The notes below the pieces were generated by a model that ran no database searches, had not been told where the DNA came from, and saw nothing but the letters and a program-made list of their open reading frames with translations. From NCBI GenBank assembly GCA_020438915.1, contig JAGQTR010000096.1:6465-13832 (forward strand): a DNA stretch of 7,368 nt, read 5' to 3'. This DNA is from Mycobacterium sp. GTDB lineage: Bacteria; Actinomycetota; Actinomycetes; Mycobacteriales; Mycobacteriaceae. Shown piece by piece: positions 1 to 5,405 of the stretch (positions are counted from its first letter, which is position 1; each line of letters opens with the position of its first letter). Position numbers and translations under genes: made by a program.

Positions 1-1004
1 AGATGTGGCCGGCCGACGCCGTCTTGTTCGACGACGTCGTACACCGGCCGGTTCCATCGATAGATGGTGCCGTTGTGCAGCCGCAGTTCCGACAACCGGG
101 GGGCACGGCCCGCGGCCAGTTCGGCCACCGGGTCCTCGTCGGAAAGCTCAGGTAGCAGTGACGGGAAGTAGCGAACATTCTCCTCGAACAGGTCGAAGAT
201 CGAGGTGATCCAGCGTTCGCCGAACCACACTCTGGGGCGGACGCCCTGGGCCTTGAGCTCGTCGGGGCGGGTGTCGGTGGCCTGGGCGAACAACTCGATG
301 CGCGTCTCCGACCACAGGTGATGGCCGAAGAAGAACGGCGAGTTGGCGCCCAGTGCCAATTGCGGACCGGCCAGCACCTGGGCGGCGTTCCAGTTGTCGG
401 CGAAGTCCGCGGGGGAGACCTGCAGGTGCAACTGCATGCTGGTGCAGGCCGATTCGGGTGCGATCGAGGCGGTCTGCATGCTGAGGCGTTCGGGACCGTC
501 GATGTCGATCATGATGTCCTCGCCGCGGGCGGTGAAAATCGAGTCGTTCAGCGCCTGGTAGCGGGTCGACTCGCTCATCCAGCTGCCGGAGAGGTGTTCG
601 GGCATCAGGGTCGGCAGGATGCCGATCATCACGATGTGGGCGCCGTCGGTATTGGCCTTGCTTTCCGCGGCGTTCAGGCTGGCGCGCACCTCGTCCTCGA
701 GTTCCAGCGCAGCGCGCCCGGGTAGCCGGCGCGGCGGCACGTTGAACTCGATGTTGTAGGCGCCCAACTCGGTCTGGTAGGCCGGATCGGCGATCGAGGT
801 CAGCACCTCGGAGTTGGTCATGGCGGGTTGGTAGTCGGCATCGACGAGGTTGCATTCGATCTCCATGCCGGTCAGCGGCTTCTCGAAGTCGAAGCTGGAC
901 TGGGCGAGCATCGTCTCGAAAACGTCGAGGGACAGTTGCACCTTGCGCCGGTACTCGCGGCGGTGCGCGCGACTGAATTCGGCCTGTTTCAGTTCCTCGC
1001 CCAC
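1..1004 (-). CDS. GCS2-type glutamate-cysteine-ligase-like protein (C-terminus cut off by window edge)
   Basis: Reverse-strand translation is open from a GTG at 1004 to base 1, giving 334 complete codons. The family member I recall from M. tuberculosis is about 500 residues, so roughly the last third is missing. Family marks of the glutamate-cysteine ligase / carboxylate-amine ligase fold (GCS2) are an acidic GMEIECNLVD at residues 46-55, LGAYNIEFNVPP at 80-91, ACTSMQLHLQV at 186-196, NSPFFFG at 221-227 and LHNGTIYRWNRPVYD at 309-323. Known family members use ATP to join an amino group to the gamma-carboxylate of glutamate; the substrates of this one are unknown. It has no signal peptide or membrane segment and should be cytosolic. 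The reading frame closes at a stop at 1055-1053. GTG 1004 was chosen because family-like sequence begins there; GGCGGG sits directly before it. It lies 79 bp downstream of the methyltransferase gene and is probably co-transcribed with it. It is not clearly EgtA/GshA itself. Confidence 0.85.
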   Translation of the reverse strand, partial: MGEELKQAEFSRAHRREYRRKVQLSLDVFETMLAQSSFDFEKPLTGMEIECNLVDADYQPAMTNSEVLTSIADPAYQTELGAYNIEFNVPPRRLPGRAALELEDEVRASLNAAESKANTDGAHIVMIGILPTLMPEHLSGSWMSESTRYQALNDSIFTARGEDIMIDIDGPERLSMQTASIAPESACTSMQLHLQVSPADFADNWNAAQVLAGPQLALGANSPFFFGHHLWSETRIELFAQATDTRPDELKAQGVRPRVWFGERWITSIFDLFEENVRYFPSLLPELSDEDPVAELAAGRAPRLSELRLHNGTIYRWNRPVYDVVEQDGVGRPH

Positions 1005-1083
1005 CCCGCCATTGTCGGCGAGCGCGCGTGTTTGCGCGCCAACACGCCGCAATTACCGTCAATTTGCGCGCACTCGCCGCCGG
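1005..1083 (-). other. Spacer between methyltransferase and ligase-like gene, with GCGCGC hairpin and short repeats
   Basis: This 79-bp gap holds an inverted GCGCGC pair (1022-1027 and 1034-1039, loop GTGTTT). A 9-base direct repeat TTTGCGCGC occurs at 1031-1039 and 1063-1071. On the minus strand GACAAT (1016-1011) lies six bases before the GTG start and could serve as a weak -10 for a separate leaderless transcript, but I see no matching -35. The hairpin has no T-run, so it is as likely a leader structure or a protein site as a terminator. Most likely the two flanking genes are still one transcript. Confidence 0.3.
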
Positions 1084-1821
1084 TCAGCGTGCGCGGGACG
1101 CCACCACCACCTGTGGGCTCAACAGCCCGCCGCGCAGCTCGACCTCGATCGAAGGGTCGGCATGGGCGGCCAGTGCCCGCAACGCCGACGGGCTGTAGGC
1201 GCGCAGCGAGCTGATCAGGCCATCGTGTGCGAAGGGCACGACGAAAGCCAGCGGCAGCATCGTGGCGATTTGCAGCACATGCAGCGGCGCCGGCGGGCGC
1301 GGCAGGTCGATGATGAGCAGCTTCTTGGCCGCCCGGGTTCCTTCGGCGAACACCCGTGCGGCCGCGACCGGGGGCAGGTGGTGGAACGACAACGCAAAGA
1401 CCGCCAGGTCGAACTCTCCGTCGGCGGCATCCAGTGCCGTCGCATCCATGACCCGAACCCGCGCTCGAAGATGTGCGCCCAACTCACCGGCGGCAATGGC
1501 CGCAACTGAGGCCGGTTCGATGTCGGTCACGGTCAGCCTCGCCGTCGGGTGCCACTCGAGCAGCTTGGCCGACAAGCCGCCGTGCCCGGCGCCCAGTTCC
1601 AGGATCCTCGGATCGGCGACCTCGGCCACTTCGTCGAGTGCGATCTTGGCGAACTTCTCGTGGGTACCGAACACCTCGCCCACCCAGTCCAACGAGCGGA
1701 TCACACTGCGCTTGCGTCCTTCGAGGTCGGCGTCGCCGTCAGAGTCGCGGTCCAAATACTCGCGCCGGTCGGTCTGTAACAACCGGTCCAAGCACGACGC
1801 ATCCGGGCCGCCCCGCGGCAT
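1084..1821 (-). CDS. Class I SAM-dependent methyltransferase, 245 aa
   Basis: The SAM-binding Rossmann fold is clear: motif I ILELGAGHGG at residues 73-82, the acidic ribose-binding strand end VTDIEP at 98-103, an MDAT acidic loop at 125-128, and FDLAVFALSFHHLP at 137-150, typical of UbiE/Methyltransf_11-type enzymes. The acceptor substrate is not evident. After the core comes LLIIDLPRPPAPLHVLQIATMLPLAFVVPF (about 168-197), a proline-rich then hydrophobic stretch that could sit at a membrane surface or form a lipid-binding lid. I chose ATG 1821 (MPRGGPDASC) because family-like sequence starts there; GTG 1845, eight codons upstream, is an in-frame alternative. The open frame runs on to 2430, but that extension lies antisense to glpK and is not protein-like. 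It is divergent from glpK and upstream of the ligase-like gene, so it likely leads a two-gene operon. It lacks the length and C-terminal domain of the ergothioneine methyltransferase EgtD. Confidence 0.88.
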   Translation of the reverse strand: MPRGGPDASCLDRLLQTDRREYLDRDSDGDADLEGRKRSVIRSLDWVGEVFGTHEKFAKIALDEVAEVADPRILELGAGHGGLSAKLLEWHPTARLTVTDIEPASVAAIAAGELGAHLRARVRVMDATALDAADGEFDLAVFALSFHHLPPVAAARVFAEGTRAAKKLLIIDLPRPPAPLHVLQIATMLPLAFVVPFAHDGLISSLRAYSPSALRALAAHADPSIEVELRGGLLSPQVVVASRAR

Positions 1822-1887
1822 GCGGGCGATCTCGTTACTTTGCACGGCCAGCGAAGTTTGGATACCCACATGGTCCATCATGGACGA
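1822..1887. promoter_or_regulatory. Divergent promoter region between methyltransferase and glpK
   Basis: Only 66 bp separate the two chosen start codons, so both promoters must lie here or reach into the coding regions. For glpK, CATCAT (1876-1881) ends six bases before ATG 1888 and would suit a leaderless transcript, though its first base departs from the mycobacterial TANNNT. TTGCAC (1840-1845) resembles a -35, but no good -10 lies at the right distance. On the minus strand TAACGA (1837-1832) is a poor -10 candidate. I see no clear operator. Placement is certain only from gene orientation; individual elements are weak. Confidence 0.4.
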
Positions 1888-3405
1888 ATGGCCGACTTCG
1901 TAGCAGCAATCGACCAAGGAACCACCAGCACCCGCGCCATGATCTTCGACCATTCGGGACGCGAGATCGGTCGCCACCAGCTCGAACACGAGCAGATACT
2001 GCCCCGCGCCGGATGGGTGGAACACAATCCCGTCGAGATCTGGGAACGGACCTCCTCGGTGTTGATGTCGGTGCTGAACTCGACGAACCTGCAAGCCGAG
2101 GACCTCGCCGCGCTCGGCATCACCAACCAGCGCGAGACCGCGTTCGTCTGGAACAAGACGACCGGCAGGCCCTATTACAACGCCATTGTGTGGCAGGACA
2201 CCCGCACCGACCGGATCGCTGCCGCACTGGACCGGGACGGCCGCGGTGACATCATCCGCAGCAAGGCGGGGCTGCCGCCGGCGACGTACTTCTCCGCGGG
2301 CAAGGTCCAGTGGATTCTGGAGAACGTCGACGGAGTGCGCGAAGCCGCCGAGAAGGGGGAGGCGATCTTCGGCACCGCCGACACGTGGGTGCTGTGGAAC
2401 CTGACCGGCGGCCCGCAGGGCGGTGTGCACATCACCGACGTGACCAACGCCAGCCGCACCATGCTGATGAATCTGGAGACCCTGGATTGGGACGATGAGC
2501 TGTTGGGGCTCTTCGGAATTCCACGTCAGATGCTGCCGCAGATCAAGCCGTCGTCATCGCCGGAGCCGTATGGGATGACGTTGGGATCGGGGCCGCTCGG
2601 CGGTGAAGTGGCGTTGACGGCCAGCCTCGGTGACCAGCAGGCGGCGATGGTCGGGCAGGTGTGTCTGGCTGCCGGTGAGGCCAAGAACACCTATGGAACC
2701 GGCAATTTCCTGCTATTGAACACCGGTGAGAAGATCGTGCGGTCAACCAACGGGTTGCTGACCACCGTGTGCTACCGCTTTGGCGATGCGAAACCTGTTT
2801 ACGCCCTTGAGGGTTCGATTGCGGTGACGGGCTCGGCCATCCAATGGCTACGCGACCAATTGGGCATCATCAGCGGTGCAGCCCAGAGTGAGGCGCTGGC
2901 TCGCCAGGTCGCCGACAACGGCGGGGTCTACTTCGTGCCGGCATTCTCCGGTCTCTTCGCACCGTACTGGCGCTCCGATGCCCGCGGGGTCATCGTCGGG
3001 TTGTCCCGGTTCAACACCAATGCGCACCTGGCGCGTGCGGCGTTGGAGGCCATCTGCTATCAGAGCCGCGATGTCGTCGACGCGATGGAAGCCGACTCCG
3101 GAGTGCATCTGGAGGTGCTCAAGGTCGACGGCGGCATCACCGCCAACGATCTGTGCATGCAGATTCAGGCCGATGTGCTTGGCGTGGAGGTCGTGAAACC
3201 CGTTGTGGCGGAGACGACCGCGCTCGGGGCGGCATACGCGGCCGGGCTTGCGGTCGGCTTCTGGTCGGATCCCGACGAGCTACGGGCCAACTGGGACGAG
3301 GACAAGCGCTGGACGCCGGCCTGGAGTGAGGAGCAGCGTGCCGAGGGCTACGCCGGCTGGCAGAAGGCCGTACAGCGCACCCTGGACTGGGTCGACGTCG
3401 ACTAG
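1888..3405 (+). CDS. glpK: Glycerol kinase
   Basis: GlpK phosphorylates glycerol to sn-glycerol-3-phosphate with ATP in the cytosol, feeding glycolysis and lipid synthesis. The 505-residue product is close to the 502 of the E. coli enzyme. Visible FGGY-kinase features are the N-terminal phosphate loop AIDQGTTSTR (7-16), glycerol-site NQRET (80-84), VWQDTRT (101-107) and ATYF (132-135), catalytic GDQQAA (248-253), nucleotide-site GTGNF (270-274), FVPAFSGLFAPYW (349-361), signature GLSRFNTNAHLARAALEAICYQ (371-392) and KVDGGITAN (412-420). It looks full length and active. I chose ATG 1888 (MADFVAAIDQG) because homology starts there; in-frame ATG 1870 and TTG 1840 would only add a non-conserved tail. 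No glycerol transporter or glpD gene is in the window, so it is probably transcribed alone. Its stop codon overlaps that of the facing padR gene. Confidence 0.97.
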   Translation: MADFVAAIDQGTTSTRAMIFDHSGREIGRHQLEHEQILPRAGWVEHNPVEIWERTSSVLMSVLNSTNLQAEDLAALGITNQRETAFVWNKTTGRPYYNAIVWQDTRTDRIAAALDRDGRGDIIRSKAGLPPATYFSAGKVQWILENVDGVREAAEKGEAIFGTADTWVLWNLTGGPQGGVHITDVTNASRTMLMNLETLDWDDELLGLFGIPRQMLPQIKPSSSPEPYGMTLGSGPLGGEVALTASLGDQQAAMVGQVCLAAGEAKNTYGTGNFLLLNTGEKIVRSTNGLLTTVCYRFGDAKPVYALEGSIAVTGSAIQWLRDQLGIISGAAQSEALARQVADNGGVYFVPAFSGLFAPYWRSDARGVIVGLSRFNTNAHLARAALEAICYQSRDVVDAMEADSGVHLEVLKVDGGITANDLCMQIQADVLGVEVVKPVVAETTALGAAYAAGLAVGFWSDPDELRANWDEDKRWTPAWSEEQRAEGYAGWQKAVQRTLDWVDVD

Positions 3406-3929
3406 TCCCGGCTGCGGTCGTCGATCGACTGCACCAGCCACCGTGCCCATTGCCCCTCCATGGCGGCGTCCCGGAGACCGAACTCGAGCGCAGCGCGGCC
3501 GTAGAACTCGGCATCGGTCTCTCCCCAGTCGATCGAATCGCGCAAATGCTCAAGACGTTTGAGTTCAGATGCAGCATGCTCGGCAAAGGCCGAGGCGTAC
3601 CCGCGCGCCTCATCGGCAGGAAGTTCCCCGAGCAGAAAGATGCGCAGTAGGTCCGGCCGACGCATCGGGGGATCATCCTGGGAATCGCCGATCCACCGGA
3701 CGAGCTCGGCGCGACCGGACTCGGTAACGCGGTACTCCTTGCGGCCGCGTGGACCGAGGTCGGTCACCTCGATAAGCCCTGCCTCGGCGAGCTTGTTGAG
3801 CTCCCCGTAGAGCTGACTCTGGGTGGCCGGCCACACGTTGGCCATCGACTTCTCGAATCGTTTCAGCAGGTCATAGCCACTGCCCGGACGCTGGGCAAGC
3901 AGGCCCAGCGTGGCAAATCGAAGGCTCAT
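3402..3929 (-). CDS. PadR-family transcriptional regulator, 175 aa
   Basis: PadR proteins are dimeric winged-helix repressors that usually respond to small aromatic or hydrophobic ligands and often control the adjacent divergent gene and themselves. The N-terminus MSLRFATLGLLAQRPGSGYDLLKRF (1-25) is a typical family opening. The recognition helix region PATQSQLYGELNKLAEAGLI (34-53) and wing GPRGRKEYRVTESGRAEL (59-76) complete the DNA-binding domain. Residues 92-170, including an AFAEHAASELKRLEHLRDSI helix (114-133), form the helical C-terminal dimerisation arm. The length matches the longer PadR type with a C-terminal helical domain. The ATG at 3929 lies six bases after a TAGTAT -10 hexamer, suggesting a leaderless mRNA. 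The gene is divergent from the carotenoid-oxygenase-like gene and is its most likely regulator. Its TAG stop overlaps the glpK TAG in a shared CTAG. Confidence 0.93.
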   Translation of the reverse strand: MSLRFATLGLLAQRPGSGYDLLKRFEKSMANVWPATQSQLYGELNKLAEAGLIEVTDLGPRGRKEYRVTESGRAELVRWIGDSQDDPPMRRPDLLRIFLLGELPADEARGYASAFAEHAASELKRLEHLRDSIDWGETDAEFYGRAALEFGLRDAAMEGQWARWLVQSIDDRSRD

Positions 3930-3935
3930 GGCGGC

Positions 3936-3964
3936 ATACTACGACAACATTCCACTATTGACAT
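3936..3964 (-). promoter_or_regulatory. Candidate padR promoter (leaderless)
   Basis: Read on the minus strand, TAGTAT (3941-3936) fits the mycobacterial -10 consensus TANNNT. It is followed by GCCGCC and then the ATG at 3929, the spacing expected if transcription starts at the A of ATG. ATGTCA (3964-3959), 17 bases upstream, could act as a -35 and falls inside the palindrome. No Shine-Dalgarno sequence precedes the gene, which fits leaderless translation. Confidence 0.5.
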
Positions 3965-3970
3965 GTCAAT
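3957..3970. promoter_or_regulatory. Perfect 14-bp palindrome, likely PadR operator
   Basis: ATTGACATGTCAAT is a perfect inverted repeat in the padR/oxygenase gap. Symmetry continues outward as CA (3953-3954) matched by TG (3973-3974), giving 18 of 22 symmetric bases. PadR-family operators are typically built on ATGT/ACAT half-sites, and both words lie at the centre here. The palindrome contains the oxygenase -35 and the presumed padR -35, so a bound dimer would block both promoters. The identity of the bound protein is inferred from context. Confidence 0.6.
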
Positions 3971-3986
3971 CCTGAGGTGTCAGGGT
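3958..3986 (+). promoter_or_regulatory. Candidate promoter of the carotenoid-oxygenase-like gene
   Basis: TTGACA (3958-3963) is a consensus -35. A 17-base spacer leads to CAGGGT (3981-3986), which keeps the conserved A and final T of TANNNT but not its first T. The start would fall near 3993, leaving a leader of about 20 bases that contains the AGGAGG site. The -35 is embedded in the palindrome at 3957-3970. Confidence 0.4.
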
Positions 3987-4000
3987 GAGGAACATCCGAC

Positions 4001-4006
4001 AGGAGG
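4001..4006 (+). promoter_or_regulatory. Consensus ribosome binding site AGGAGG
   Basis: AGGAGG lies seven bases before ATG 4014 and decides the start of the oxygenase gene against in-frame ATG 3963, which lies inside the palindrome. It is the only full consensus Shine-Dalgarno sequence seen before a gene in this window. Confidence 0.85.
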
Positions 4007-4013
4007 CTCCGAG

Positions 4014-5381
4014 ATGACCGACACCGCTTCAAGCCAAGCAGACACAGCGACGCTGTTCGGCGCCGGTGAATTCTTCCAGCGGGGGAACTACGCGCCGGTC
4101 GCCGACGAGCTGACCGAATTCGACCTGCCGGTGGACGGCGCGATCCCCACCGAAGTGACGGGTTGGTATCTGCGCAACGGACCGAACCCCCGAAACCCCA
4201 ACGCCCACTGGTTCACCGGAGACGGCATGATTCACGGGGTTCGGATCGAGGACGGCCGGGCCGCCTGGTACCGCAACCGGTGGGTGCGCACCGACAGCTT
4301 CAAGAAGGAATTTCCGCTCTACAACGCCGACGGCACCCGAAACCTGCGAGCCAGCGTTGCCAACACCCACATCGTCAACCACGCGGGAAGGACGCTCGCC
4401 CTTGTCGAGTCGTCGCTGCCGTATGAGATCACCACCGACCTCGAGACGGTGGGTGCCTACGATTTCGGCGGCAAGCTGGACAATTCGATGACCGCACATC
4501 CCAAGATCTGCCCGACGACCGGCGAGATGCATTTCTTCGGCTATGGCAACATCTTCGCGCCGCACGTCACCTACCATCGCGCCGACGCCGACGGCCAGCT
4601 GATAGTCAGCAGGCCACTGGAGGTCAAGGCGTTGACCATGATGCACGACTTCGCACTGACGCAGAACTACGTCGTCTTCATGGACCTGCCCATCGTATTC
4701 AACCTCGACGTCGCGATGGCCAGCCCCGGTGACATGCCCTACCGCTGGGACGACTCCTACGGCGCCCGGCTAGGGGTACTTCGCCGCGACGACCCGCACG
4801 GTGAAGTGCGGTGGTTCGAGATCGACCCGTGCTACGTCTTCCACGTCGCCAACGCCTACGATGCCGAAGAGCCGGCCTCCGGCGTCTCGTCCATCGTCGT
4901 CCAGGCGGTCCGTTATCCCGAATTGTGGCGCGACGACGCCGGATTCGATGCCGAGGGTGTGATGTGGACGTGGACGGTGGACCTTCGCAGCGGTACCGTC
5001 ACCGAACGTCAGCTCGATGATCGCGTGGTGGAATTCCCCAGAATCGACGACCGGCTCGCGACACTGCGTGCGCGGTACGCGGTATCGGTCGGTGACCACA
5101 GCCTGATCCGCCACGACCTGACGACCGGGCAGGCCGCCGAGCACCCGTTCGGCACACCGGACTCTCGGGGCGGACCCGGCGAGGCGGTGTTCGTCCCGTC
5201 AACGTCCGGCCCCGCCGACGAAAGCAGCGGGTGGTACCTGGGCTATGTCTACGATCCCGTCCGTGACGGCAGCGATCTCGTGATCATCGACGCATCAGAT
5301 TTCTCCGGCCCGCCGGTGGCCAGAATCAAGCTGCCGCAGCGTGTTCCGTACGGATTTCACGGGAATTGGATACCGGGCTGA
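4014..5381 (+). CDS. Carotenoid/stilbene cleavage oxygenase family protein (RPE65/CCD), 455 aa
   Basis: This family uses a non-heme Fe(II) held by four histidines to split a conjugated double bond with O2, giving aldehydes or ketones from carotenoids, apocarotenoids or stilbenes. The four ligands are recognisable: H162 (TAHPK), H211 (MMHDF), H277 (VFHVANAYD) and H449 (GFHGNW). Likely second-shell glutamates are E132 (LVESSLP), E340 (VVEFPRID) and E390 (GEAVFVPS). The opening YLRNGPNPRNPNAHWFTGDGM (52-72) is also typical. Length is within the usual bacterial range, with no signal peptide, so it is a cytosolic or membrane-surface enzyme. The residue before E132 is valine; as I remember, hydroxystilbene-cleaving members have lysine there, which argues for another substrate. 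No carotenoid synthesis genes are nearby. It is probably controlled by the divergent PadR protein. Family assignment is firm; substrate is open. Confidence 0.93.
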   Translation: MTDTASSQADTATLFGAGEFFQRGNYAPVADELTEFDLPVDGAIPTEVTGWYLRNGPNPRNPNAHWFTGDGMIHGVRIEDGRAAWYRNRWVRTDSFKKEFPLYNADGTRNLRASVANTHIVNHAGRTLALVESSLPYEITTDLETVGAYDFGGKLDNSMTAHPKICPTTGEMHFFGYGNIFAPHVTYHRADADGQLIVSRPLEVKALTMMHDFALTQNYVVFMDLPIVFNLDVAMASPGDMPYRWDDSYGARLGVLRRDDPHGEVRWFEIDPCYVFHVANAYDAEEPASGVSSIVVQAVRYPELWRDDAGFDAEGVMWTWTVDLRSGTVTERQLDDRVVEFPRIDDRLATLRARYAVSVGDHSLIRHDLTTGQAAEHPFGTPDSRGGPGEAVFVPSTSGPADESSGWYLGYVYDPVRDGSDLVIIDASDFSGPPVARIKLPQRVPYGFHGNWIPG

Positions 5382-5389
5382 CTCGCCGA

Positions 5390-5405
5390 CACCATCACGA
5401 TGGTG
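5390..5405. terminator. Short hairpin at the oxygenase/RDD convergent junction
   Basis: CACCAT and ATGGTG form a perfect 6-bp stem around a CACG loop, starting nine bases after the oxygenase stop and overlapping the RDD stop codon. It could weakly end transcripts from either side. There is no T-run, which is common for mycobacterial terminators. Confidence 0.4.

Noticed and set aside
148..1062. A 304-codon open frame on the minus strand
   Set aside because: It is arginine/proline-rich, resembles no family, and is a frame-shifted shadow of the ligase-like gene, whose true frame reads as clear family-like protein from 1004 to base 1.
1..1821. Part of an ergothioneine (egt) operon
   Set aside because: The ligase-like and methyltransferase proteins lack the hallmarks of EgtA and EgtD, and no EgtB, EgtC or EgtE is present in the window.
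1840..1887. Upstream starts for glpK at TTG 1840 or ATG 1870
   Set aside because: The added residues are not like the GlpK N-terminus, and this stretch is needed as promoter space for the divergent pair.
1822..2430. N-terminal extension of the methyltransferase reading frame
   Set aside because: It lies wholly in the gap and antisense to glpK and has no protein-like character. The methyltransferase homology begins at MPRGGPDASC (1821).
3391..3429. Palindromes GTCGACGTCGAC (3391-3402) and GTCGATCGAC (3420-3429) at the glpK/padR junction
   Set aside because: The first encodes Val-Asp-Val-Asp and the second lies in padR codons. Neither has a loop for a hairpin, and GTCGAC-type palindromes are common by chance in high-GC DNA.
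3548..3562. Inverted repeat CTCAA-GACGT-TTGAG
   Set aside because: It lies inside the padR coding sequence with a short AT-containing stem; no context suggests a terminator or operator.
3963..4013. Upstream in-frame ATG at 3963 for the oxygenase
   Set aside because: It lies inside the palindrome and -35 region, while ATG 4014 has a perfectly spaced AGGAGG.
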